A stretch of DNA of 64,000 nt, taken from assembly GCA_902702965.1 (NCBI GenBank), contig CACRXP010000051.1:124893-188892 (forward strand). Reading direction: 5' to 3'. The notes under the pieces were generated by a model. That model was given only the letters and a program-made list of their open reading frames with translations, was not told the DNA's origin and searched no databases. A program made the translations under genes and the position numbers. Origin of the DNA: Spirometra erinaceieuropaei. Taxonomy: Eukaryota; Platyhelminthes; Cestoda; Diphyllobothriidea; Diphyllobothriidae. This document shows positions 46,186-58,140 of this stretch, one piece after another. Within the stretch, counting starts at the first letter, position 1, and every line of letters starts with the position of its first letter.

Positions 46186-48866
46186 ACTCCAGTCTCCCTT
46201 GTCTTTTTCGGTAATGTTATTTCGCCCATACAACTAGCCGCTGTGAAACAGTTGGCTGAACTCGAGATTGGACCCCTAGGTCCAACAGGACGAGTATGTC
46301 CCGTAATGTAATCGGTAAACGCTCCTCTGCCATTATAAACTGCCGTCTGTTTCGAGCAAATGACACTTGTCTCGGGATTGTTGCATGTAAAAATAACTCT
46401 GATAGTAAGTTGATTATCTTTATCCTCTCTCTACCGTTCAGTTGGCCAGTATGTTGACCGGTTCTTACAGTTCCAGCCAGTTTTATCAACCCAGCCAAAA
46501 TTATAACATGGAACATGTTTTCTGCCCCGCAAGGACCAAGTATGGTCATTTTCTATCGTGAATCCAGTTTTGCTGTGGTATTTTGCTAGGTCAACCTAGA
46601 AACATCGTATTATAACTTAACACTGAGACAACTGTATAGAAGAGTACCTGCATGTCGCGTTAATTGAATGCGGTGTCTGGAAAGTGTGTGTGTAACTTTC
46701 CGCTTGCCGGAGTCTGGCTAGGGCCAATTTTAGGCCCAGTGGACCAACAATAAATTTCTTTGATTTTTTGCGTGTTTCGTTGCCTAGGGTTGCGTCCATA
46801 ACGCTCCAAATGGTTTCTTATTTGTTCCCAGAATATTGCCCATCGTTAAATTAAAACCTGTTGCCTTGGGTTGTTCTGAAGTGTCACGCCACTTGCTTTT
46901 AGTAAATATGATTTTGGCACGCCATTGAATTAAATTTCGGGAGTAAATTTTCTATAATTAAGTTGTACAAATTTGTATTATCGAACGTTTCATTTAATAA
47001 GTGGTCTCTAAATTATCAAACGCACAATCACTGCACTTTTATTGCTAACTTGATGCGGTTAATCCAAATTTTCACTATACCATCAATAATACATCTCTTA
47101 CTGACTAGAACGCATTCTAAAATTCGTTGTTTCCATAATCGCTAGATAACAATGTTTTCAAAAATTGCTGGCACAAATGACTCTCTGTTTACAATTTGAA
47201 AAATATGGTGGGCATATTTAGGCAAACTTTATAAGTGGCATTTATCTTTTATGTTCAAGAAAAGCGAGTTTTTGTATTTTTTTAAGAACGGTCGGAATGG
47301 CGAGCTGAGAGGCACTGACGATCTCCTTTAATAAGCATTTCCCTGATCTGCTACTGAGAAAATTCTCTAAAACCAGAAAGACCTCCTAATACGTAATACT
47401 AACCGGAGAGTCTAACTGACGAAGAAGTAGGAGTGGCAGTGTTTACTCTCGTTATATATGTTGTCGACGGTCAGCCTAGCGTCAAACATTAGTCAAAAGT
47501 ACTGTTCCTATTTTGCCCAGTACTCAGTCCTGATGGTGTAATTCTAATCACTACGACAACCATGAGATACTTTTTAATCTTATGAAGATAGCTTAACTGA
47601 AATATTCCCAGCTGCCTTTATCTGTCCAAAATCAACATTTAGCATTTTTACATACAATCGGTGGAATCTTGGTTAAAAAGGACTGAAAATAAATATCGGG
47701 GAGCCAGTTGTGTCCTTTCAAGTATTTGCTCCTTTGAGCTTTGATGGTTTTTTAAATATTGATTGGTTTACAACCCACGAAACAGGGCCAGTAGGTAGAA
47801 GTCCGGCCATGCCGATGTTGTGTCACTGAAAGATGCAGTTGTGAGGAGGATGGCAAAGGAATGTGTTCTTCAGAGGCCTTCAAGTACTTTTCGGCATACA
47901 TTACAGATTTACTATCAAGCTTCTTAATTCTCTTAAAATTCGATAGGTGAGCTTGGAGCAGATTCTTCGGTGCAAGACTTCTAGTCTTTGATACGAAGGT
48001 CAGCGCATAATGATGCTTCCGAAATAAGGCGTACTCTCTCCTTCAATTCGGGCTAAAGACCATCACTCCCAGTAGAGCAGTCGCTCATTGCATTCCGCCA
48101 ACAAGTGTTCAGTAGTATTTAAATGCTGACTGAAATGCCGTGCTCGCAGCAGAGATGTGTTTTTACGCATTCACTTCGCAAACAAATTTGAGACTCCTAA
48201 CAACCAAATAATATGCTATACGCCCTCCTCGGCTAAATGTCAAAGTGTTGGCTTCGTCGCGACACTTGTTATGTTTTTTTCACCTCGCCGAATAAGTTTA
48301 TATCAGACTACTCCGCTGTTCTTTAGTTAGGTGGTTATTACATACACGTTTATTGTTCTGTTTAAATTAAGGGACTGTATGCGTTGCTTGGTCTCCAACC
48401 TCTTCTAAAATTCCATCACAGTGTAACCGGCAGTTAGCAATCAATGACTTTAATGAAGCTGCGTTTTTCATTGGTATGATGGAAACGGACGCAAAGTGGT
48501 TTTGTTGGTTTGTAGACAATTTTGGAACATCTGATTAGACAGTTGAATTATGGTTTTCGAATGCTTGTTAAAAGTAAATCGAAAGTGGATTTCCAAAATA
48601 CCCTATTAGGAACCAAATTTGCTTGAATTCCAGTAAACTTTGCTCAGCTCTCACAAATTTCTACATTTTAAAGGCCATGATAGACCCTTTTAATAATTTT
48701 CGATAAGTTTCTTTTGTCTCTTCATATTCATGCAGTTTTTGTCGCCAGATCCGCAGATATTCTCCCAAAGGGTGAATGTTTATTGGTTTTTTTACTAAAC
48801 TCGGCCCGCCGAAAAAATTGTTGTTACGTTTAACGCGCGTAAGCGTTTATGGAGGTCTCTGTTATT

Positions 48867-48955
48867 TTAGGTTGTGTTTACCTGGCATTTTGGAACGAAG
48901 GACTGTTTGCGCCAGCTATACCGCTACAGCCAGTAAAGGAATAGGGGGTAAGAGA
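48867..48955 (+). CDS. Possible exon, frame undecided
   Basis: An acceptor (GGTCTCTGTTATTTTAG) is followed by about 80 bases open in all three frames: VVFTWHFGTKDCLRQLYRYS, LCLPGILERRTVCASYTATA and VYLAFWNEGLFAPAIPLQPV. Donor-like GTAAAG and GTAAGA follow. The lack of stops in three frames is suggestive, but the frame cannot be chosen. Confidence 0.2.
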
Positions 48956-49281
48956 AGTGAATATAATATCAAGTCGCATAAGTGTTCACAGAGTGTAGAT
49001 GGTTTATGTCCCTGCAGATGATGTTAGGTATAAAAAGAGTTTTCGAATGAAGATTGATTACTTTCGCGTTTAACATTTTCTAGTGTATTTGACCCAAAAC
49101 GGTTGCAAAAAGCCCATTGCTTCCGTCGCCAATCGTTGTTATTAGGTGGTTTAGCCACGGTCGACTGTCTGACAGTCGGACTCTGAGAATCCTTCACTCT
49201 GGATGACTACTTCTGGTTAGCCCAAACAGAAATCGATCTTCTGAAGACAGTTACGTTTTTCCATTAGCAATATAATTTCAG

Positions 49282-49329
49282 GACCACGTCACGCGATGCA
49301 GATAAAAGAAGTCGGATTTCATTGCACCT
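49282..49329 (+). CDS. Possible 48-base exon
   Basis: Flanked by TTTTTCCATTAGCAATATAATTTCAG-type acceptor sequence (last 7 bases ATTTCAG) and donor CCT|GTAAGT; two frames are open. Length is a multiple of three. Isolated and unconfirmed. Confidence 0.15.
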
Positions 49330-52300
49330 GTAAGTAAAATAAGGCCCCTCGCTCCTTTCTGCCCTTCCACGTCAGAATTTTCCTACACATAATAAGCTCC
49401 CGCCGACTTGCCCACTCGTAGATTCTCTGCCCAAGTCAACACCATTAAAAGTGTATCGTTTGGTCGGAGCTTTGAAATAACTCCTTTGGGTCGATGGCCA
49501 TAAAAAGATTTTGTAGATTGATACAAACGGCGGAAACCCATCTGGTATCTTTTAACGTGCTCCGGGTTGTCGTCCGTGAATAGTAAGTTGAACAGGCAAA
49601 ACAAATCTCTTTGCAGGCATGTTAGAGTCTCGGACGTCAGTCGTTTTGATGCAGGCAAAGCATCGGTCAACGTTTTACAGTCCTTTTCATCCTTTCCGAC
49701 AAACGCAAAACAAACTGCCCGGGTAGCTCTATTTTTGTTCTGTTGAGACCTATTTCCGAAGAATCAGTAATATGCACCTAAGTTCGAGGAAGATCTGAGG
49801 TTACCTCATCTATACTATTAATTGGAAATACGCAAAATAGACTATCTTGTTTCATTTTGAATTGGTTATGACCTTCTAAGTGGGTTCTCAGTTCAGAAAT
49901 TCTGCTTATTTAGCGGCTGAAGAATTACTATTAAAATTTTCTCAAAGTGCGGGGTTTTTTTGTTCAGTGACTGACAACTTTTCTTACCTCGGGATATGCA
50001 AGTTAAGCGTTATGCTGTAGGGAGCTTATTAGGGTTGTTTGCAGTCTACGCCTCGGGATTTTAGTCCACAACGGAGCTTGATTCTTTTTCTCTTTTCGAG
50101 CTTATGTAGTATGTTTACAAAATCGAAAAAAATCGACAAGAACATTTAAAAGTGTTTGAAATCAGATCCTATTTTGCGCCACACACCACAATCCGCCAAA
50201 ATGTCACCTCGCGTGCCTCTGGTCAACTTACGTGTGATTTTAAACCGAATCTCACCTTTATTTATATTTTCAAATATCAAAATTTCGCCATAAGCAACGT
50301 GGAAACCTTCTCAGGATAGCTTAAATGTTTTTTGCTTGTATAATGTGTTTGTAAATATTTTTCATTCAAAATGCTTGCATTTATGGACTGAAATTTAGGC
50401 CACCTTGTATTCGAACAGTTCCTTATGCAAATATATGTCCTAGATTAATTTGGTTGATTTGTACAAGTTTTACTAGCAGAGGAAAATAACCTTAATTCGA
50501 ACGTTTTACCATAGGATGTTTTCCATATTCGTAAATTTATTTTTTTTCCTCACGTAAATCGGATGGAGCAAAATGTAAACAATGAGATTATTTACAAAAA
50601 CCAGGCATTTTATCGATTTTAAAAAGTCACATTTACAAATCTGCGTGATTTCATGTCCTAAAAGGAAGTAGTATCGCCTACAGACAATCCTTTACTTAAA
50701 CTTTTCATGCTGTTCCGCTGTTCGCGAATTCCCAATCAATTAACGCGAAAGGGGCCTTAACAAGGTGACTATGGCAACTTTTGAGCATACGGTAAGACAA
50801 GGTTTTATGGCCTAGTTCCCATTTATCTGTAATTCATAAACGGAACGAGATGACGATAAGCAGTTTTAGTGATATTTTAGTATTTGCATGGTCACACTAT
50901 TGTGCCTTTACAATCTTAGAACGGCGTCTGAAAGTATGGGAGTACAGCGAAAATGGTTTCAATATAAAAGCGAAAGTACTTTTTCAGCTTACAACGGTAA
51001 ACGTTTTGCTACTTTTTCGAAGAAACAAAACGATCGACTGCAATTTCCACTTTTTACTTTTATCTTACCTTGGACAAGGTAAAGTACGCAAAAATTCGTC
51101 AGAAAAATATCTTATCAAAGCAATCTTTGAAAGACAAAGTATTAGGAGTTTTGCACTTGATCTACCGCATACTGATTGTAAACTTTTGATGTGGACCTTC
51201 AGTTTTCTTGACGATGAGATTTTTCCTTTGGGTTAGTCCACAAATATGACCGAAACAACCATTCAAATTAGAAAGAATGTTCAAGCACTCACTATTTAAT
51301 GAAAGCTTTCAAGAAATATATTACTTTAGCGGTTTCGATAAACATGTAGCAAAAACTCCATCCTTATGGGCAATTGATCAAGGCCACTAAAAATTACGAA
51401 GCATTTGCCAGCATATCAAGGACGATCTGAAACTCAGAGCAGTCAACACCAGAAGAAACGTTTTCTCACTATAAAAAATGGTATGCTAACGGATGCATTT
51501 GCCAATTCCGTTTATTAGACACTGATCGGCCTGTCAACATGCGGCTTTATAAAAACTGCCATTCATTGACGTCCCTGTCATTGAAATTAAGCGAATTCCT
51601 GTTTACCTTTGTCAGCCGCATCTCAACCTATGTAAAGTTGCAAAAACCTACAGCCACTTGGGATCTATGCTCAAACTGCAGACTGTTAGCTAACCGTCAT
51701 ACTTGACATTGCACTGATTGCTAAAAAATATTAAAGAAAAAACTTCGTTCAAGGACTGTTTTTAAATGTTACTGTATTTTCCTGTTTTATTTAACCTTTT
51801 TCCATGGACAGACGTTCTGCACATCTAAGGCTAAAGTATGCTCATTTACAGAGATTTTTGACGTTTCCAAAGTTCCAGTTTCCTAAAAAAAACCTTATTT
51901 CTAAACAACGTGATATTAATGCTATTATTTTTGTTTTCTGTCCGCCTAAAGTTGATAGCTATTATTTCGGACTTTTGGTCCATTCGTTTGAGCCGATCTG
52001 CGAGCAGTTAGCAACGTTTTGTAAATTTGACACATTTCATAAGTCAGAGAATCCGTTATATGTGCTCTCTTGTGACAACTCCATATAGTGCTGAGCCATA
52101 TAATGCTCCACGTCCGAGAAATTTACGATCAGCGCTAAGCTGTGTGTGTGACATCAGATATATTATAGCACAAGTTCTGATGCCTCCGGTGGTATTGCTC
52201 CAGATGTTCAATGCACTGGCCTAATAAACAAGGCATAATTTAATTGTTGTATGAAGTTGCAAACGACTGCATGCCATAAATCCAACACTCTTATTACCTT

Positions 52301-54867
52301 TGGTCGCAGTGACCGTGCCTTTTCGATTTTAGCTGGATAAACCTACGCTTATTGTCTCCCCCCAGTGGACGTCTCGAAAGAGGTTCAGATCTGGCAAATA
52401 GGCCACCCAGTCCATGCGACCATGTCGTCCACTTTGGTTTCTCAATCTGTCACCCACCTAGTTCCTCATCACTTCTGTGAAAGGAGGTTGTGGGACAAAG
52501 AGTCGTTGTAACTCGGGGTGGCCTTCTCCCCCCCCCCCTCCATCCCTAGTCCGTTAAAGACCCACCCTAAACAGTCTTTCAAAGCACTCCTATAAGCTGC
52601 CGTCACGAGAAAACTGTCCCGGGACAGACCCCTTCGAAAATCCGCCTTTTCATCCCACTATCATCGAATGATAAATATTAATTTGTATTTACGAAAGCAG
52701 TTCGCCTTAAGCAACAACTGGAGTTTTTCAGCATTTGCATATAAATTCTATACTTTTCGCCCACTTGCCTTTGCCGGCAACCTGTTTTATTATTTAATGA
52801 TATCATGACATCTGCTTTTTGCCCCTATGAGTTGAAAAAATTATTCCGTACACTGAATTAGACGTTTTCTAATCCGTGTTATTAATAACAGGCATTTTTG
52901 CGTATTCCGAGAGTTGAGAAGCCAAACTCACTTTCATATGCCCGAGGCAACTTCTGCAAAAACAACAAGTAAATCATCTAATCGTTAAAACCACTGAAAT
53001 GGCCCAACAACAGAAGCATGGTTCGTTGGCAGTCTAGTAATTCATAATTTAGTGACTTTTCGCAGTTAAGTCCGGAAAGTTATGGAAAGCCGCTATCATA
53101 TCGACCTTCCACGTATCAAATACCTTAGTTCTCCAAAACAAATTAGGATAAAGCACCATGCTTCCTAGGAATATGGAAAGGCACACTTTGTCATGATTTT
53201 CTTTAGTATGTATCTTTTTTCTCAACATTACGACTTGATAAAATTGACCTCCTAAAAAAACGGACAAGTTATTTCAACTTATGAGGAAGGTAAAACTGTC
53301 TCAAAGCTTCGCTCTCCATTCCGAAGCCTGAGTTGATAACGAATGTCTTCGAATGACTAAAGCACACACGAAATATCCCACGTTCAGGAATATAGCGAAC
53401 AGAACAATGGCATTTAGAGCACTTGAAGTACTCGGTAGTTCCCTAGATTGTAATTTAGGGTTTTTGTGGTCCTTGTCCCTTACAACCTTTTCCTCTGCAG
53501 GATTTTAATTCCAGTAGGTTTTGGGCAAAAAGTAACCGGTTACTGTCCATACCAATGCGCTAGAGAAGACAAGGTTTACAAATAAGACGGTGCCTCGTGT
53601 GCCAAAATTGAAATTTTTGTTGAAGGGGTTATTCTGTCGGTTTGCATTTTCCTCTTCCCATCGATTGGCTCACCGTCAGAAAACTTAATGCTGTATCTCT
53701 ACATCTCCAAACAAAGCTAAACACTTCAGCCAGTCAAAATCCAGTTTCGAAAACTATCGAAACCCCAAAGAAAATACTAACCTTGTGAGGTCCAGAGACT
53801 CTAAGATCTTTCTGCGCCAGGAGAACTTCAGCTATGTTGTCCGAGTGTTCTAAATTTTCATTCCAACTGGACGGACTGTGCGGACGTAGTGTGATGGATA
53901 CTTAAAGAATTCCAAAACTTCCCTTTTCTTCAACTTTGACATTTTCCTCCGTTCTTAGATTGGAGTTTGGTTAGTAAAAGTTAGAATATACTCTAGGGTC
54001 CCTTCTTTTTGCAGTCTGATTTAGGATACGTTTTAAGAGCAATGAGTGATTGAGATCCTGGATAAAAGTTAACAAGAGGAAAACTAAACCTTATGTCTAA
54101 AACATAACCAGCACTCACCCTTGCTTCCTATGATTAAATAAAGGTACAATTTGCAGCTGACGGGCTTGGGTTTATTTTGGACTTTTACAGAGAAACGACT
54201 CACTCTACCAGTTCACAATATATATTTTACCGATTTTATAAGGCTTTGTTTCCTTTTTCAATGATGTTTCCTAACTTGACTCAGATTTAGAAAGCATAAG
54301 AACTAATAATATGGCCTACTTGTAAATTTGTAAGGTAGGTTAAAATGGGAGAATTATTTTCGGCTAAGCATAGCGTTCTATCTGTGAACTCTCTCAGGCT
54401 TCAAGGTGGTAATAACAATTGAAAACGGAAACCTCGTAAATTATCGAACTCAGGGGAACTTTCCTTTGCCTAGTAAGGACCTTCTTCCATGGCTTTTGTT
54501 AATTTCAAGCTTTTTTCTTCTGTTTTTTATTTATTATTCTTTTGTACTTAGGGATTTTGCGAGGTTCACAAAGCACCGTTTAAAATTATCGAATTACATT
54601 CAGCAGTGAACAGTAGTTGCGATTTTCCCACAGAACAATTCAACCTAGTTACTTTATCGCAAAGAGCCAGCATCTTTGAAGGACTCTTCGGTGTGAAAAA
54701 TAATTCGTTCCAATAGGCTTCTGTGTGCATATTATACATTTTTTCCATGAATAAATGTGTTCACACATGATGAAGTATTTTACGTAGATGGAAATATCGC
54801 CGTCTTGGCAATTTGGGTTTAATTTATTTCTTAACTTTATGCCTTACGTCCGTATTTTTTCGTCTTT

Positions 54868-55230
54868 GATCAGATCAGATCAGATTTATCAAGGGAAACG
54901 TAGACGAACGCCTTTGAACTCCCTACTGGCTACAATAATAACATAAAGAAACAGTGTGTAAAGCAAGTGTCAACGAAAATTAGGTAAGTGATTACGTACA
55001 ACAAGCATTGAATACTGATATAAAATTGCCTGTGCCTGCCTTCTGTGTCAAAATTGTACAATAGCCAGGGCGCGGTCATGACCTATATACTAATCTAAGA
55101 AATGTCGAGACAAACGTATATGCTTCGGTCAGGAGATTGCTGAAAATGTGTGAAATAATGCTACTTAAATATGGGAAGTAACATTCTTTGTAACGTAAAC
55201 GTTTGGGGCGGTGGTACAGGGGAAAATTTG
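54868..55230 (-). other. 3' untranslated region and (TGATC)n tail of the LINE
   Basis: Follows the ORF2 stop. It has no open frame and ends in three and a bit copies of TGATC next to TGATAAATC on the element strand (54868-54890). The tandem 3' end explains the otherwise isolated GATCA repeats and sets the 3' boundary of the insertion. Confidence 0.7.
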
Positions 55231-55945
55231 TTAGTTTCTGATGCCTTGGTGATACATATCCCTGTACTGGTTAAGTCTCCTCTTAAATGTGTCCACGGAT
55301 GAGGACATGACGACTTCCACGGGCATAGCATTCCATGCCTTTATCACTCTGTGGCTGTAGAAGGACCTCCTTGCGTCCAGTCTCGCCCCTGCCACACGGA
55401 GTTTCAGAGGGTGTCCTCTCAAACTAGTAGTGGTGGCCAGCTCAAAGAAGTCGCTGGATGCAAGGCAGCAATCCCGACCCCGTAGCATTCGAAACGTTTG
55501 AATTAAGTCCCCACGTAGTTGTCTGAAGTCCAGGAAAAGAGGTCAAGATTGGACAGTTTAGTTTCGTAAGGTAGGTTTTTGATCTCTGACAAGCTTGATT
55601 GCCCGTCGTTGGACTATTTCGAGGGTGGTGCGATTTTTGACAGACCAGAGTCTCCAGGCCTGAATGGTAAATTCTAGTTGTGGACGCACAAACATCCCGA
55701 AGACCTTTTGAAAACACCCTTCGCCGAACTTCGCAAAGGCCCGCTTGATGAGATATAAGCTGGGCATTGCGAATTTCGCTGCTTTCAAACAGTGGAATGA
55801 TGGATTTAGTGATGTTATTCGCATACCTAGATCCTTCTGAATCTCTACCAGTGTCAGCGGTGTATGATTTACATGGTACGTCTTTCGGTGCACAGAGCTG
55901 GTTCTTCCAATTTTCAGAATGTTGCATTTGGGAACATTAAATGGG
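55231..55945 (-). other. C-terminal region of LINE ORF2 after the reverse transcriptase
   Basis: Contains VEIQKDLGMRI, an HC-AAKFAM helix, LIKRAF, MFVRPQLEF, LEIVQRRAIKLV, then RQLRGDLIQTFRMLRG, LRGHPLKLR, RRSFYSHRVIKAWNAMP and SVDTFKRRLNQY. This series is the standard tail of CR1/jockey ORF2 proteins and of flatworm proteins annotated as derived from them. A frameshift near 55940 brings the segment into frame. A stop at 55558 and another about 18 bases on, with a short out-of-frame piece between, show a second pair of indels. Confidence 0.85.
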
Positions 55946-56011
55946 GAGGAGCCAGTGGCTTGACCATTGTTCGAGACGGTTCAAGTTTGCCTGTAGATTT
56001 GCTTCATCGTC

Positions 56012-56758
56012 CTAGTTGCGAATGGCGTTCCAAAGCTTTTTATCGTCAACACACATGGCAGTGTCGCAGTCCAACTCATGGATGCACACATCAATATAGA
56101 TGAGAAAGAGGATAAGGCCAAGAACTGAGCCCTGAGGTACACCGCTCGTACCCGTCACCTCTGCCGATTGCTGGCCCCCAAGACGGACGGTCTGAGACCG
56201 ACCGATCAAAAAGTTTTCAATCCACTTCAAAAGATTGCCTCTTACCCCTATGCGGCTGAGATTGTATAGGAGACGTTGGTGTGGCGCGCTGTCGAAGGCC
56301 TTCTTGAAGTCTATATAGGCTACATGCACCACGTTTCCTTCATCAATCGCTCGGGTCCACTGTTCAGGACAGTAGAGCAGATTGGTCAAGCAGGACCTTC
56401 CTCTGCGGAATCCATGCTGGACATCAGAGAGAAGATGATGTTGCTCTAAAAACCACATCAGTTCACGTTTGATAATTCGCTCCATAACTTTGCAGCATAT
56501 GGAGGTGAGGCTTACCTGTCGGTAGTTGTTTGCGGAAGCGCGACTGCCACTTTTATCTATCGGTGAAATCCCCGCAGTCTTCCACTCAGGAGGCGGTCTG
56601 CCTGCATCAAGAGAGGTTTGGAAGAGAACACACAGAGGTTTTGCCAATTGCGTGAATATTTCGTCCAAAAACTTTACCGGTACTTCATCAGGACCTGGCG
56701 ATGTCTCTCCTTTTAGCTTCAGTAGTGCCACTGAGTCAATTTTCGGGACATCGTCCAC
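56012..56758 (-). other. Reverse transcriptase domain of LINE ORF2
   Basis: The open segment has 248 codons. Motifs in order are SPGPDEVP (residues 20-27), NNYRQVSLTSI (78-88, with Gln where Pro is usual), QHGFRRGRSC (114-123), YIDFKKAFDSAPH with the first catalytic Asp at residue 150, SGVPQGSVLG (205-214), and CVDD at 236-239, the motif C box that normally reads FADD. Both Asp of motif C are kept while the two residues before them have changed. A TAG follows a few codons later at 56012-56014. The previous TAG at 56804-56806 separates this domain from the linker. Residue order and spacing fit the CR1/jockey group. Confidence 0.92.
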
Positions 56759-56803
56759 ATTATAGTGATCAGCGGGTACATCAAGTTCTCTCGTAAAAAC
56801 CGA

Positions 56804-57601
56804 CTAAAAGAACCTGAATAGATGCTCAGCCTTTTCGTCGACCTTGTAATGTTCAACGTCATCATCCCTTTTTAACGTAGGGATAGGATCCCTGTTGCGA
56901 GTACTTTGTCTTATGTAGTTGAAGAAAAGCTTTGGGTTTTCTCCTGCGCAGTTTAAAAGGTTACCCTCGAAGTCTTGGTGGGCTTTGTAAACAAGGCACC
57001 TTACCCTATTCCGCTGAGCCTTGTACCTATTCGTTGATTCCCTTGTCTTATCCCTGAGATAAGCATTCCACAGCTTTTGATTACGATCTACTTCATCCTT
57101 TAGTGCGCTTCTTAACCATTTGTGCCTGGTGGTGATTTTCTTTTTCGATACAGGGCAGTATCTGGTGATAGGTTCATGCAATACGGTCTTGAGTTCTAAC
57201 CAGTCCTTGAGAAAACACCTCGTGAATGCTGCTTTCCTGTCTCTACGGCGCATGTCGAGACTCATTTGGTTGAAATCACCAAGCCATAGCTTGCGTCTGA
57301 TCACTATGCCTTGATCAGGTACAGACAAGAGAGAATACTGCCATTGTAGGACTACATGGTCGCTTTTTCCGAGAGGGAGTACACAGTTTATGACATCAAC
57401 GCTTTCAATTGCTTTTGTCGATACAAGGTCTAAGCAGTTAGCTAGTTGCCCTTCACGTAGTCTGGTTGGAGATGAGACGTGTTGATTGAGATGCAATCTT
57501 TGCACTGCTTGTAGGAGGCGGCGATCAAAGTTAAATTCTGAGTCTGGAGCAGAAGTCAGATTCCAGTCGATATTCGGAGCGTTAAAGTCGCCCATAATCA
57601 T
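56804..57601 (-). other. Endonuclease C-terminal half and inter-domain linker of LINE ORF2
   Basis: The longest uninterrupted open segment in the window, 265 codons. It begins inside the endonuclease at MGDFN, passes the SDH motif and continues through a basic linker (KKKITTRHKWLRSALKDEVD and an Asn/Arg-rich stretch ending NYIRQSTRNRDPIPTL) typical of the region between endonuclease and reverse transcriptase in CR1/jockey elements. It stops at TAG 56804-56806, but the same frame carries on into the reverse transcriptase. Confidence 0.88.
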
Positions 57602-58020
57602 GCCATTGGGTCGGATCGAAATTGCTTCTAATTCCTCTAGTAGACTACTGTTTGCTTGCGGGTCGTTCCTCGGTGTGTGGTAGACCGTCAGGATCTCGAG
57701 AGTTTGCGACCCCGGCGTTTTGATTGTGAGAAAAATCGTCTCAGTTGTGCGCGCGAACTGCTCCCCATTTTCTGAAGCAAAAAGCCCATTTTTAACATAC
57801 TATGTGAGCACACCCCCACCTTGACGTCCCAATATGACCTTTCTGAACAAGTGGTAACCGGATAAAGCGACTTCTCGATCGTCTACACTCGCGGACAGCC
57901 GCGCTTCAGTAACGAGTATTACATCGGGTAAGGTTTGGGCAACGTAGATCTTAAGTTCATCTAATTTAGATAGCAGACTTTGCACATTGGAGTATAAGTA
58001 TTTTAGCTTTTTTGCCTTTG
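57290..58020 (-). other. Endonuclease/exonuclease/phosphatase domain of LINE ORF2
   Basis: Reads KYLYSNVQSLLSKLDELK at the N-terminal strand, then VTEARL with the catalytic Glu, RQGGGVL, MGDFNAPNIDW (57601-57559) with the catalytic Asp and Asn, and GKSDHVV (about 57364-57350) with the SDH triad. All signature residues of the APE-like endonuclease of non-LTR elements are visible. One TAG at 57800-57802 interrupts the domain directly after GGGVLT. Confidence 0.88.
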
Positions 58021-58140
58021 GTAAGCCGGCTATGTCGCCGCCTTTGTGATTGGCTTCAGCTGTGGCGACCTACGCACGGGCCGTGTCCATATGAACCGGG
58101 ACGGCCGCTCGATTATGCAAGTGTTGAAGATAACCAGGCT

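Larger units (their letters stand above)
46210..54867. other. Non-coding stretch up to the LINE
   Basis: Long AT-rich DNA with isolated weak exon candidates (48867-48955, 49282-49329). Frames 50850-51236 (128 codons) and 51804-52088 (94 codons) lack motifs. A GC-rich patch at 52380-52640 contains an 11-base C run (52528-52538) and looks repeat-derived. No RNA gene was seen. Confidence 0.4.
55231..58090 (-). pseudogene. LINE ORF2: endonuclease plus reverse transcriptase, broken
   Basis: The ORF2 frame starts at an ATG at 58090 and stays open in one frame to about 55940 apart from four TAG codons (58070-58072, 57800-57802, 56804-56806 and 56012-56014). A frameshift near 55940 moves coding to a second frame and others near 55545 restore it, ending in a stop at 55231. 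Domains in order are endonuclease, linker, reverse transcriptase and a C-terminal region. It lies about 50 bp after the ORF1 stop. The protein would nick target DNA and copy the element RNA in the nucleus. The lesions make it a dead copy, although the catalytic motifs are still recognisable. Confidence 0.9.

Noticed and set aside
50850..51236. Plus-strand frame of 128 codons
   Set aside because: Hydrophobic and AT-driven composition, no motif, no convincing splice sites.
52528..52538. C11 homopolymer (also at 63939-63949) as a functional site
   Set aside because: Short homopolymers in GC-rich repeat blocks; no further structure to support a role.
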